Positions 26,248 through 35,046 of a stretch of DNA of 64,000 nt are shown here, piece after piece; within the stretch, counting starts at the first letter, position 1; every line of letters starts with the position of its first letter. The position numbers and the translations under genes were made by a program. The notes beneath the pieces were generated by a model. The model was not told the DNA's origin. It did not search any database and saw only the letters and a list, made by a program, of their open reading frames with translations. This DNA is from CAZQVN01 sp964596775 (lineage in GTDB: Bacteria; Eisenbacteria; RBG-16-71-46; JABDJR01; JAWXBZ01), in contig CAZQVN010000014.1 in assembly GCA_964596775.1 (NCBI GenBank), positions 21,582-85,581 on the forward strand, read 5' to 3'.

Positions 26248-26276
26248 AGTATAAGGCGTGCGGGCCTTTCCGTGAA
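26248..26276 (-). promoter_or_regulatory. Promoter for the parvulin gene
   Basis: On the minus strand TTCACG, a 17-nt spacer and TATACT (26248-26253). It gives a short leader of about 30 nt that carries a GGAGG ribosome-binding site. On the plus strand, TGGTAAATT near 26361-26369 is a possible extended -10 for alaS. No gene lies in the 243-bp interval 26212-26454. Confidence 0.5.
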
Positions 26277-26454
26277 CAGGTCCGCGTTCCGGGCACTTCG
26301 GGCGACCGGCGTCCCGCTCGTGACGGAGGACCGGACCCTTTCCGGGAGCGACCGGAACTGTGGTAAATTCCGGCCCGCATTTGCCGCGAAAACAGTGAAA
26401 AGCCGGGTCCGCCCGCGCGCAGCAGGATCCCGTGGAAGGCAGGGGAAAGCGAAC

Positions 26455-29085
26455 ATGGTCCGTTCCGCCGACATCCGCAGAGAATATCTCGATTTCTTCA
26501 AGGCCCGCGATCATCGCATCGTGCCGTCCTCGTCGATCGTTCCGGGAAACGACCCGACGCTCCTGTTCACGTCGGCCGGCATGGTCCAGTTCAAGGCGCT
26601 CTACGCGGCCACCGGGAAGCTGGAGTACACGCGGGCGGCGTCGGTGCAGAAGTGCTTCCGCGTCACCGACCTCGAACAGGTCGGCCGGACGCCGCGCCAC
26701 TGCACGTTCTTCGAGATGCTCGGCAACTTCTCCTTCGGCGACTACTTCAAGCGGGAGGCGATCAGCTGGGCCTGGGAGTTCTGCACGGTCGTGCTCAAGA
26801 TGGACGCGGACAGGCTGTGGCCGTCCGTGTACCTGGACGACGACGAGGCCGCCCTGATCTGGGAAAAGGAGATCGGCGTTCCGGCTGCGCGCATCGTGCG
26901 CCTCGGCAAGAAGGACAACTTCTGGGGTCCGGCCGGTTCCACCGGCGCCTGCGGGCCGTGCAGCGAGATCTACTACGATCTCGGCCCGGACTTCGGTCCC
27001 GACACCGCGCGCCCCGGCGACGAGCACGACCGCTACCAGGAATTCTGGAATCTCGTCTTTCCCCAGTTCTTCCAGGACGAAACCGGCCACCAGGGACCGC
27101 TGGCCAACCGCGGCATCGACACCGGCATGGGGCTCGAGCGCCTCGTCCAGATCCTCAACGGCCAGGGCTCCGTCTTCGAGACGGACGCGTTCCGCCCGCT
27201 CATCGAGGCCGCCGCGGACATGTGCGGCCGTGATCCCGACTCCCCCGGTGCGAAGATTCCGCTCCGGATCGTGGCCGAGCATGCGCGGGCACTGACGATC
27301 GCGGTCACCGATGGCGTGTATCCGGGCAACGAGGGGCGGGGTTACGTCGTGCGCCGCCTGCTCCGTCGCGCGGCCCGCCAGGGGCAGATCGTCGGCCTCG
27401 ACGAGCCGTTCCTGTTCAAGCTGTCCGGCCTGGTCGTGGATCTCCTCGGCGATCACTACGTGGAGCTGAAGGAAGCCCGCGGGCGGGTGGCCTCGATCCT
27501 CAAGGCGGAGGAGGAGCGCTTCCAGTCCACGCTCAGCTCGGGGATGCACCGCTTCGAGGAGATCGCGGAAAGGCTGAAGGCGAAGGGGGAAACGCGGATC
27601 GGCGGCAGCGACCTCTTCCTGCTCTACGACACGTTCGGATTCCCGGTCGACCTGACCCGCGACATGGCGGAAGAAAAGGGGCTCACCGTCGACGAGCCCG
27701 GCTTCGAAACGGAAATGGCCCGCCAGGTGGAAAGGTCGCGCTCCGCGTCGAAGTTCGACAACGCCCCCGGCGAGAAGGAGCAGCCGTGGCGGTACACGGG
27801 CTCGGCCGGAGCCGAGACGCGGCACAGCGAATTCATCGGCTACGAGGAAACGGAGGCGCCCGTCGCGCTGGTCGCGTTCCGCCCGGCGGGCGACGACATC
27901 GAGTTCCTGCTCGACCGCACGCCGTTCTACGCGGAGAGCGGCGGCCAGGTGGCGGACACGGGAACGCTCGCCTGCGGCGACGTCCGGATCGCGGTGACCC
28001 ACGTGCGGAAGAACGACCGCGGCGAGATCATCCACCGCGGAGCGATCGCCGCCGGGGGGGCGGACACCTTCACGCCGCCGGCCGGTCCCTGGACCGCCTC
28101 CGTTCCGGTCGACGTCCGCCGGAGCACGGAGCGGAACCACACCGCCACCCATCTCCTGCACGCCGCGCTCCGCGCGGTTCTCGGCACGCACGTGGCCCAG
28201 GCGGGGTCGCTCGTGGCGCCGGACCGTCTCCGGTTCGATTTCCAGCACTTCGCGGCGATCACCGCGGGGCAGCGGGAAGAGATCGAGCGGATCGTGAATC
28301 GCGAGATCCTCGCCGACACGCCGGTGGCCACCGAGTGGGACTCGCTGGAGGAGGCGCGGAAGAAGGGCTCGATGGCGCTGTTCGGCGAAAAATACGGGGA
28401 CTGGGTCCGCCAGGTGATCATCGGGGGGTTCAGCCGCGAACTGTGCGGCGGCACGCATGTCCGGCGCACCGGCGAGATCGGCGCGTTCCGCCTGCTCGTC
28501 GACGAGTCGGTGTCCGCCGGAACCCGCCGCGTCGAGGCGGCCACCGGCTGGAAGTCGGTCGACCTGCTCCGCGAGGACGAGGAGATGCTGGCCCGGTTGT
28601 CCGAGACGCTCCGGACCACCCGCGGCGAACTCGAGGAGAAGGTCCGCGCCATCGTCGCGGACAACGAGGAACTCCGCCGCGAGCGCGACCGCATGAAGAG
28701 CGCCGCGGTGCTCGAGAGCGCGGGGAGTCTCGAGGGGCGGATCGTCGAGGTCGCGGGCGTCCGTTTCGTGGCCGCCGAGGTTCCGGCCGACAGCATGAAT
28801 CACCTGCGCGAAGCCGCCGACCGTCTCCGCCCGTTGCTGAAGAGCGGGGCGGCGGTGCTCGGGGCGAAGTTCGACGGCAAGGCGGCGTTCGTCGCCGTCG
28901 TTACCGACGACCTGGCCGGGTCGAGGCTCCGCGCCGACGCGCTCGTCCGCGACGTGGCGAAGATCGCCGGGGGCTCGGGCGGCGGCAAGCCGAACCTGGC
29001 CACGGCGGGTGCCAAGGAGCCGGACAAGCTGGACGAGGCGTTGAACGCGGCGCGGTCGCTCGTGGAAAAACAGCTCGCGGGTTGA
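26455..29085 (+). CDS. alaS: Alanyl-tRNA synthetase
   Basis: 876 residues, the normal length. The catalytic domain has REYLDFFKARDHRIVPSSS, FTSAGMVQFK and FFEMLGNFSFGDYFKREAI. The editing domain has the zinc motif RNHTATHLLHAALR and CGGTHVRRTGEIG. The C-terminal region has a coiled coil and the C-Ala domain (GGGKPNLATAGAKEPDKLDEAL). It charges tRNA-Ala and clears Ser/Gly mischarging. It could charge the tRNA-Ala encoded at 11213. The start ATG at 26455 has AGGGG about 9 nt upstream. Confidence 0.98.
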   Translation: MVRSADIRREYLDFFKARDHRIVPSSSIVPGNDPTLLFTSAGMVQFKALYAATGKLEYTRAASVQKCFRVTDLEQVGRTPRHCTFFEMLGNFSFGDYFKREAISWAWEFCTVVLKMDADRLWPSVYLDDDEAALIWEKEIGVPAARIVRLGKKDNFWGPAGSTGACGPCSEIYYDLGPDFGPDTARPGDEHDRYQEFWNLVFPQFFQDETGHQGPLANRGIDTGMGLERLVQILNGQGSVFETDAFRPLIEAAADMCGRDPDSPGAKIPLRIVAEHARALTIAVTDGVYPGNEGRGYVVRRLLRRAARQGQIVGLDEPFLFKLSGLVVDLLGDHYVELKEARGRVASILKAEEERFQSTLSSGMHRFEEIAERLKAKGETRIGGSDLFLLYDTFGFPVDLTRDMAEEKGLTVDEPGFETEMARQVERSRSASKFDNAPGEKEQPWRYTGSAGAETRHSEFIGYEETEAPVALVAFRPAGDDIEFLLDRTPFYAESGGQVADTGTLACGDVRIAVTHVRKNDRGEIIHRGAIAAGGADTFTPPAGPWTASVPVDVRRSTERNHTATHLLHAALRAVLGTHVAQAGSLVAPDRLRFDFQHFAAITAGQREEIERIVNREILADTPVATEWDSLEEARKKGSMALFGEKYGDWVRQVIIGGFSRELCGGTHVRRTGEIGAFRLLVDESVSAGTRRVEAATGWKSVDLLREDEEMLARLSETLRTTRGELEEKVRAIVADNEELRRERDRMKSAAVLESAGSLEGRIVEVAGVRFVAAEVPADSMNHLREAADRLRPLLKSGAAVLGAKFDGKAAFVAVVTDDLAGSRLRADALVRDVAKIAGGSGGGKPNLATAGAKEPDKLDEALNAARSLVEKQLAG

Positions 29086-29122
29086 CGCCGGGGAACGGAG
29101 CGCACTCGGCCCGGCGCGGGCG

Positions 29123-30205
29123 TCAGACGACCTCGACCTCCACCCGGTGCCACGCGTTGTTCCCGTAACCCTTCACGTTCGCCGTGTCCTCGAGGCGGGC
29201 CGGCTGCCGCGATCCCGCCGCGTCGAACGCCCGGACCACCAGCGCGTGCCGCCCCGGTTTCAGGTCGACGGTCGCCTCCCAGAAGGTCCAGGACCACGCC
29301 GGATTTTCGCCGGCCGTCCGGGCACGGATCCAGCCGTTTCCGCCGTCGAGCGACACGTCCACGCCGGTGATCGGCGACCCGCCGGTTCCGATGGCCCATC
29401 CCCGGACCGTCGCGGGCCCCGCCGCGATCCGGGCGCCCGGCGCCGGATCGACGATCAGCGCGTTCAGCGGCACCTCGCTCATCGCGGTTCCCGTGGAAAC
29501 GTCGAGGGGGCGCTCCGGGTCCGCATCCGCATCGCGCAGGATCCGGTACGCCTTCGTGAAGAAGTAGTTGTCGGAGGGCGTGTCGCGGACGGTGATCCGT
29601 CCCAGCCATTTCACGCTGCGCGCCCCGATCCACCCGGGCACGACGGCCCGGAGCGGAAATCCGTGCGCGGGAGGAAGCGGCGCCCCGTTCAGGTCCGTGG
29701 CCAGCAGCACATCGCCGGTCAGCGCCTTGTCGAGGTCGACGGAGCCTCCGAACGGAAAGCGGAGGCCGCCGCGCTCGACCTCGTCCAGCCCGGTGAACTC
29801 CACGTGGCGGGCGGCGGCCTCGATTCCCGCGGCGGCGAGGACATCGGCGAGAGCCGGTCCGCTCCAGCGACCGTTGCCGGCCGGTTCGAGGCCCCACGGC
29901 AGCTCGCCGTTCAGCGGGCCGATCGCGGCAAACTCGGCGCGGCGCAACCCGGCGCAGACGAGCGTGGCTTCGAGAGTCCGCTGCGGAAAGCGGCCCAGCA
30001 GGTCGGACAGGGACAGCGACAGCGGCCGGTCGACGAGCCCGTCCACGGCAAGACGAAACGCATCCGGAGCGACGGCCGGCACGGGGGCGTGGCTGCGGGT
30101 AAAGAATCGCCCGGACGGGGTGAGAAACGAGGTGCGATCCGCCCGCGGTGCCGCGCCGGTGTTCAGCCCCTCGGGATCGAAGCCACGCCGATCGTTTCCG
30201 CTCAT
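29123..30205 (-). CDS. Sulfite-oxidase-family molybdopterin oxidoreductase
   Basis: 360 residues from ATG 30205 with GGAGGA upstream. The SUOX fold shows the molybdenum-ligand Cys in LVCAGLRR (usually CAGNRR), NGRWSGPALADVL, HGFPLRAVVPGWIGARSVKWL, and a C-terminal Mo-co dimerisation domain (GWAIGTGGSPITGVDVSLDGG, WSWTFWEATVDLKPG). No heme domain and no Tat or Sec signal were seen, so it is predicted cytoplasmic unless exported with a partner. Substrate unknown: sulfite or another sulfoxide-type substrate is possible. Downstream of the beta-propeller gene by 43 nt, and possibly cotranscribed with it. Confidence 0.88.
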   Translation of the reverse strand: MSGNDRRGFDPEGLNTGAAPRADRTSFLTPSGRFFTRSHAPVPAVAPDAFRLAVDGLVDRPLSLSLSDLLGRFPQRTLEATLVCAGLRRAEFAAIGPLNGELPWGLEPAGNGRWSGPALADVLAAAGIEAAARHVEFTGLDEVERGGLRFPFGGSVDLDKALTGDVLLATDLNGAPLPPAHGFPLRAVVPGWIGARSVKWLGRITVRDTPSDNYFFTKAYRILRDADADPERPLDVSTGTAMSEVPLNALIVDPAPGARIAAGPATVRGWAIGTGGSPITGVDVSLDGGNGWIRARTAGENPAWSWTFWEATVDLKPGRHALVVRAFDAAGSRQPARLEDTANVKGYGNNAWHRVEVEVV

Positions 30206-30248
30206 CGCGATCCTCCCGGGCCACTCATGCGCCGGCGCATGGCCCCCA

Positions 30249-32408
30249 TCACGGCGTTCCCGCCGGATAGCGGGCCAGGACACCGTCGAGGAGGATCCGC
30301 GCGTACTCGTTGTCCGGGTCCCAGAGGATCGCCTCCACGAGGTCGTCGCGGATGGTCGCGAAATGTCGCCGGCGCGGCCCCTCGCCGGCCGGAGGCGTGG
30401 TGGCCAGCCGGTCGCGGGCCGATGCCACGAGGAGCCGCGATTCCAGCTTCCCCTGGATCCACGCGAGGCGGCCGCTGGCGTCGAGAAAGTCCACCCGGAT
30501 GTCCGCCGACGTCGCGTCCCGCTCGACGGCCCGGGCGAACACGCGCACCGCGGTTTCGAGCGCGGCCGCATTCCAGGCCGGAAAGCGCCCGTCGAAGGCG
30601 AGTCCGATCCACGCGCGGCCGAGCCCCTGCAGCAGGCGCGCATCGCCCGGCTCCAGGCGCGCCGCGTTCCGGAACGCCGTGACCGCCTCCTCGAACCGGC
30701 CGGCCGCCAGGGCCATCGCGCCACCGGCGGCCTCGGTCCGGCTGCGCGGCAGGTTCTCCGTCACCGGGTTCAGGTCGCGGAACACGAAGCGTTCTCCGGA
30801 GACGGCGCGTTCGATCCACAGCGCACGGTGGCCGTCCGGGGAAAAGGCGGGACGGGAGGCCGTGACCTGTCCGAGGCGGATCGCGTCGCCGCTCCACGTG
30901 TCGTGAAGAAACAGGCCGCCGCCTTCGCGGTAGTCCTGCCGCGCGGCACACCAGCGCCCCGAGGGATGCCAGGCAAACTCCGGGAGCCCGGCCGCCGGGG
31001 GGTCGTAGCGGACGCTGTCCGGCACCGGAAACGCCACGGTCCGGACGACGGAACGTTCGTGCAGGAAAAGGGACCCGGCGAAGCCGTCGACGCGGAACCC
31101 CTGCGGCGATCCGTCGATGCGGACCGCGCATCTCCGGCCGTCCGGCGACCATGCGGGGCCGGACACCGAGGATCCGGCGCCGAGCCGGAAGAGCGGAATC
31201 CGGTCGTGCTCCGGCCCGTCCACCGTCCTGCGTTCGAGGAGCAGTTCCACATCGTCCGCGGCGCCCGAGAACGCCAGCGCGGTGAGGGAGCGGCTGTCGG
31301 CATACCACCGCGGGCGGTATCCCGCGAACGTCTCGTCCAGGACAGCGGACCCGGAGAGCGCATCGAACACCAGCGCCCGGACCGTCTGCCCGTCGGGCCC
31401 CGGGGTGAGCAGGGCCACGTGCCGCCCGTCCGGCGACCAGGCCAGAGAGGACGCCGGGGCGGCTCCGTCGGTGACCCGGCGCGCGTCGCCGCCCGCGGCA
31501 TCGACGAGTTCCAGCCGACCGTCGGCCAGAACGGCGAGCGTGAGCCGGCGCGGGTCGAACGCCATCGTGTCCACGCGGGCCGCGGTCAGGACGGTGCGCG
31601 GTTCCGCGTTCGTCAGGCGCCGCAGGAGACGCACCTCGGTGCCGCCGCGCGCGCCGACCGCGACCGCCACGTACTCGCCGGACGCCGACACGGTCGGCGC
31701 GGGCACGGCGGCCGCGGCGGCGATCCGCTCCGCCGCACCGTCCTGCTCGAGGTCGACGACGTAGAGGTCGTGACCGTCGCCGGAGAGAACGTAGCGCGAT
31801 CCCGGCAGGAAATGGAACGTGACGCTCCCCGAGCCCGGCACGGGAACGGACCCCGAGGCGGGCGTTTCCAGGAGCCGCGGGGCGTCGCCGAACGAGACGC
31901 CGGAAAAGTCGGGGATGGGAGGCCGGGGAGTCTGTTCCCCCGTTTCACCGGCGGCTTCCGCGAGCAGCGCGGTCATCGCCCCGAGGTCGTCCGCCACCGG
32001 AAGCCGCGTTTCGGGGATCCGGGTGACGAGGTGCTGAAGCGCGGCGGCCCGCGCCCGGGACAGGTCCGCGCGGAGTTTCGACGCGGCGATGTCCGGGTCG
32101 CGGGCGAGTTCGTCGAGCAGGGAGACGAGAACCGCGGTGGACTCGAACGCGGCCGCCGTGCGACCCCCGGTGATCCCGATCAGGCGATTGACGCGCGCAT
32201 GACGCGCGCCGTTGTCCCGCCCGGTTGCGATCAGGCCGTCGTCGAACTCCCTGATCGAGGTCACCAGCGCGCGCAGTTCCTCGGCGCGCGTCCTGCGCTC
32301 GGCGGCCAGCAGGCGGTCGCCGGCGGACGGGGCCGCCGCGGCGCGACCGGCCGGGGGGGCCATGCCCATGTGCAGGAACAGGATCGCCGCAAGGATCCCC
32401 TTTGACAT
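30249..32408 (-). CDS. Secreted TolB-like beta-propeller protein with C-terminal TPR region
   Basis: 719 residues with a signal peptide (ILAAILFLHMGMAPPAG). Residues about 30-160 are helical. Residues about 180-560 hold WD40-like/PD40 repeats (AWSPDGRHVALL, AWSPDGRRCAVRI, FAWHPSGRWCA, AFSPDGHRALWI). The C-terminal part is TPR-like (ALAAGRFEEAVTAFRNAARLEPGDARLLQGLGRAW in sections). It is probably a periplasmic scaffold or sensor. GGAGAAAAG precedes the ATG at 32408. It is divergent from rmlA across a 56-bp gap. Function not assigned. Confidence 0.75.
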   Translation of the reverse strand: MSKGILAAILFLHMGMAPPAGRAAAAPSAGDRLLAAERRTRAEELRALVTSIREFDDGLIATGRDNGARHARVNRLIGITGGRTAAAFESTAVLVSLLDELARDPDIAASKLRADLSRARAAALQHLVTRIPETRLPVADDLGAMTALLAEAAGETGEQTPRPPIPDFSGVSFGDAPRLLETPASGSVPVPGSGSVTFHFLPGSRYVLSGDGHDLYVVDLEQDGAAERIAAAAAVPAPTVSASGEYVAVAVGARGGTEVRLLRRLTNAEPRTVLTAARVDTMAFDPRRLTLAVLADGRLELVDAAGGDARRVTDGAAPASSLAWSPDGRHVALLTPGPDGQTVRALVFDALSGSAVLDETFAGYRPRWYADSRSLTALAFSGAADDVELLLERRTVDGPEHDRIPLFRLGAGSSVSGPAWSPDGRRCAVRIDGSPQGFRVDGFAGSLFLHERSVVRTVAFPVPDSVRYDPPAAGLPEFAWHPSGRWCAARQDYREGGGLFLHDTWSGDAIRLGQVTASRPAFSPDGHRALWIERAVSGERFVFRDLNPVTENLPRSRTEAAGGAMALAAGRFEEAVTAFRNAARLEPGDARLLQGLGRAWIGLAFDGRFPAWNAAALETAVRVFARAVERDATSADIRVDFLDASGRLAWIQGKLESRLLVASARDRLATTPPAGEGPRRRHFATIRDDLVEAILWDPDNEYARILLDGVLARYPAGTP

Positions 32409-32464
32409 GAACTTTTCTCCAGTGTTACGGTACCGCGCCCCCCGGATAAACGCGTACCAGGAGG

Positions 32465-33538
32465 ATGGTTATCAAAGCTCTCATACTGTCGGGCGGCCGG
32501 GGAACACGACTCCGGCCCATCACACACACCAGTGCCAAGCAACTCGTGCCCGTCGCCAACAAGCCGATCCTCTTCTACGGCCTCGAGGCCATCCGGAATG
32601 CCGGCATCACCGATTTCGGCATCGTCGTGGGCGATACCCGCGAGGAGATCAAGGCCGCCGTGGGGGACGGATCCCGCTTCGGGATCAAGGTCACCTACAT
32701 CCACCAGCAGGACCCGCTGGGGCTTGCCCACGCGGTCAAGGTGTCACAACCCTACCTGAAAGACGACTCGTTCGTCATGTTCCTCGGCGACAACCTGATC
32801 AAGGACGGCATCACTCCGCTCGTCCAGGAGTTCGAGCGCGACAGCCCGAACTGCCAGATCCTGCTCGCGAAGGTGAAGAATCCCCAGGAGTTCGGCGTGG
32901 CCGAACTGTCCGGCGACACCGTCGTCCGTCTCGAGGAAAAGCCGAAACAGCCGCGCTCGGACCTGGCCCTGGTGGGCGTGTACATGTTCGACCGGACGAT
33001 CTGGGAAGCCGTCGACGCGATCCAGCCGTCGAAGCGGGGCGAACTGGAGATCACCGACGCGATCCAGTACCTGATCGACGCGAAGTACAACGTGAAGTCG
33101 CACGTCATCACCGGATGGTGGAAGGACACCGGCAAGCTCGAGGACATGCTCGAGGCCAACCGGATCATCCTGACCGGAGCCCACTCCTCGATCGAGGGCA
33201 CGCTCTGCCCGGAAACGCGGGTGGAGGGTTCGGTCCTCGTGGGGAAGGGCACGAAGGTCGCCGGGTCGGTCCTGCGCGGGCCGGTCGTCATCGGCGAGGG
33301 GTGCGACATCTCCGGAGCGTACATCGGGCCGTTCACGTCGGTGGCCGACGGCGTGGAGATCAAGGACAGCGAAATCGAGCACAGCATCGTCCTCGAGGGC
33401 TCGCGGATCATCGGCCTGCGCCGCCGCATCGAGTCGAGCCTGATCGGGAAGGGTGTCACCGTCATCCGGAGCCCGGAGAGGGTGCCCGCCGCCTACCGGC
33501 TCATGGTCGGCGACAACAGCCAGATCGAGGTCATGTAG
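32465..33538 (+). CDS. rmlA: Glucose-1-phosphate thymidylyltransferase, long form
   Basis: About 357 residues. The N-terminal nucleotidyltransferase has ALILSGGRGTRLRPITHTSAKQ, FLGDNLIKDGI, VRLEEKPKQPRSD, ITGWWKDTGK. The C-terminal left-handed beta-helix (VEGSVLVGKGTKVAGSVLRGPVVIG) marks the long RmlA type (TIGR01208). It makes dTDP-glucose for deoxysugars. ATG 32465 directly abuts AGGAGG with no spacing. The ATC at 32471 has 6-nt spacing and would give the canonical MKALILSGG start, so initiation may occur there. It heads the rmlA-rmlD-gmhA run; rmlB and rmlC are not in the window. Confidence 0.92.
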   Translation: MVIKALILSGGRGTRLRPITHTSAKQLVPVANKPILFYGLEAIRNAGITDFGIVVGDTREEIKAAVGDGSRFGIKVTYIHQQDPLGLAHAVKVSQPYLKDDSFVMFLGDNLIKDGITPLVQEFERDSPNCQILLAKVKNPQEFGVAELSGDTVVRLEEKPKQPRSDLALVGVYMFDRTIWEAVDAIQPSKRGELEITDAIQYLIDAKYNVKSHVITGWWKDTGKLEDMLEANRIILTGAHSSIEGTLCPETRVEGSVLVGKGTKVAGSVLRGPVVIGEGCDISGAYIGPFTSVADGVEIKDSEIEHSIVLEGSRIIGLRRRIESSLIGKGVTVIRSPERVPAAYRLMVGDNSQIEVM

Positions 33539-33540
33539 CG

Positions 33541-34404
33541 ATGCGCATCCTCGTCACCGGGCATTCCGGCCTGCTCGGCTCGGAAATCGTTCCGGTGCTC
33601 CAGGCCGGGCACGAGGTTCACGGCTGCTCGCTTCCGGAGTGGGACATCGCCGATCCGGAGTCGGCCCGCCGCGCCGTGAAGCAGAGCGGCGCCGAACTGG
33701 TGATCCACGCGGCGGCCTACACCGCCGTGGACGAGTGCGAAAGGCAGCCCGACCTGGCCTACCGGGTCAACGCGCTCGGAACCCGGAACATGGTGGTCGC
33801 CGCTCGCGAGGCGGGGGCGCGGATCGCCTACGTGTCCACGGACTACGTGTTCGACGGCACGAAGGGGGAGCCGTACGTGGAGTTCGACGCGGTGAACCCG
33901 CTCGGCGTGTACGGCCGCTCGAAGTGGGCGGGGGAGCAGTTCGTCCGCTACCTCTCGCACGACTTCACGATCATCCGGAGCGCCTGGCTGTTCGGTGCGG
34001 GAGGGCCCTGCTTTCCCGACACCATCCTCAGGCTGCTGCGCGAGAAGGGAACGGTCGATGTCGTCGACGACCAGACCGGCAATCCCACCTACGCGCCGGA
34101 CCTGGCCCGGGCGGTGGCCCTGATCGCGCTCGAGGGGTTGCCCGGCACCTATCACGCCGTCAACGCCGGAGCCACGACCTGGTTTGCGTTCGCGCGGAAG
34201 ATCGCCGAAACGTTCGGTCTCGATCCGGAGACCGTCCGGCCGACCACCACGGAAAAATTTCCCCGGCCGGCGCGGCGGCCGCAGCATTCGCCGCTTCGCA
34301 ACTTCGTGCTCGAGGAAACGCTCGGCCACCGGATGCGCCCGTGGACGGACACGCTGGCCGAGTACCGTGCCGAACATGCCCGCACCCGGGAGGTGTCCGC
34401 GTGA
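33541..34404 (+). CDS. rmlD: dTDP-4-dehydrorhamnose reductase
   Basis: 287-residue extended short-chain dehydrogenase. It has the NAD(P) motif LVTGHSGLLGSEIV (TGxxGxxG), IHAAAYTAVDECERQP, the catalytic YVSTDYVFDGTKGEPYVE segment and YGRSKWAGEQ (YxxxK). It catalyses the last step to dTDP-L-rhamnose. It begins 2 nt after rmlA and overlaps gmhA by GTGA. Confidence 0.93.
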   Translation: MRILVTGHSGLLGSEIVPVLQAGHEVHGCSLPEWDIADPESARRAVKQSGAELVIHAAAYTAVDECERQPDLAYRVNALGTRNMVVAAREAGARIAYVSTDYVFDGTKGEPYVEFDAVNPLGVYGRSKWAGEQFVRYLSHDFTIIRSAWLFGAGGPCFPDTILRLLREKGTVDVVDDQTGNPTYAPDLARAVALIALEGLPGTYHAVNAGATTWFAFARKIAETFGLDPETVRPTTTEKFPRPARRPQHSPLRNFVLEETLGHRMRPWTDTLAEYRAEHARTREVSA

Positions 34405-35030
34405 CGACGGAACGCAAGGCGGCGGAAGCGCGCGTCCGCGCCGCGCTCGAGGAGTCGTCGGCGCTGTTCTCGGTCATGGCCGAGTCCATGAACGGACAGA
34501 TTGCGAAGGCCGCGGAAGCGGTCCGCGGAAGCCTGGCGCGGAAGGGGACGCTCTACTGCTGCGGCAACGGCGGGTCGGCGGCCGACGCGCAGCACATCGC
34601 GGCGGAACTCGGCGGCAAGTTCTACCGGATCCGTCCCGGTCTTCCCGCGGTGGCGCTCACGGTCAACAGCTCCATGGTCACGGCCATCGGCAACGACTTC
34701 GGTTACGACGAGGTGTTTTCGCGCCAGGTGGAAGGGCTCGGAAGGAAGGGAGATGTTCTGCTCGCCATCACGACGAGCGGGAACTCCATGAATGTCGTGC
34801 GGGCGGCGGAACTCGCGCGGACCATGAAGATCACGGTGATCGGCCTGACCGGAGCCGGGGGCGGGAAACTGGCCGCCCACTGCGATCACCTCCTCGCGGT
34901 CCCTTCGCGGGACACCGCCCGGATCCAGGAAGCGCACATCGCCATCGGTCATCTCCTCTGCGAGATCGCGGAGGCCGGGTTGTTTCCGGACGCGCGCGAG
35001 CCGGTTGCACAGGCACGCCGCCCGAAATGA
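34401..35030 (+). CDS. gmhA: Phosphoheptose isomerase (SIS domain)
   Basis: 209 residues from a GTG at 34401 that overlaps the rmlD stop. The SIS fold has LYCCGNGGSAADAQHIAAELGGKF, TSGNSMNVVRAAELA and IQEAHIAIGHLLCEI. It converts sedoheptulose 7-phosphate to heptose 7-phosphate for heptose-containing envelope polysaccharide. Related SIS proteins such as DiaA share these motifs, but the sugar-nucleotide context favours GmhA. Confidence 0.87.
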   Translation: MTTERKAAEARVRAALEESSALFSVMAESMNGQIAKAAEAVRGSLARKGTLYCCGNGGSAADAQHIAAELGGKFYRIRPGLPAVALTVNSSMVTAIGNDFGYDEVFSRQVEGLGRKGDVLLAITTSGNSMNVVRAAELARTMKITVIGLTGAGGGKLAAHCDHLLAVPSRDTARIQEAHIAIGHLLCEIAEAGLFPDAREPVAQARRPK

Positions 35031-35046
35031 CGCGAAAGGACTCCGC

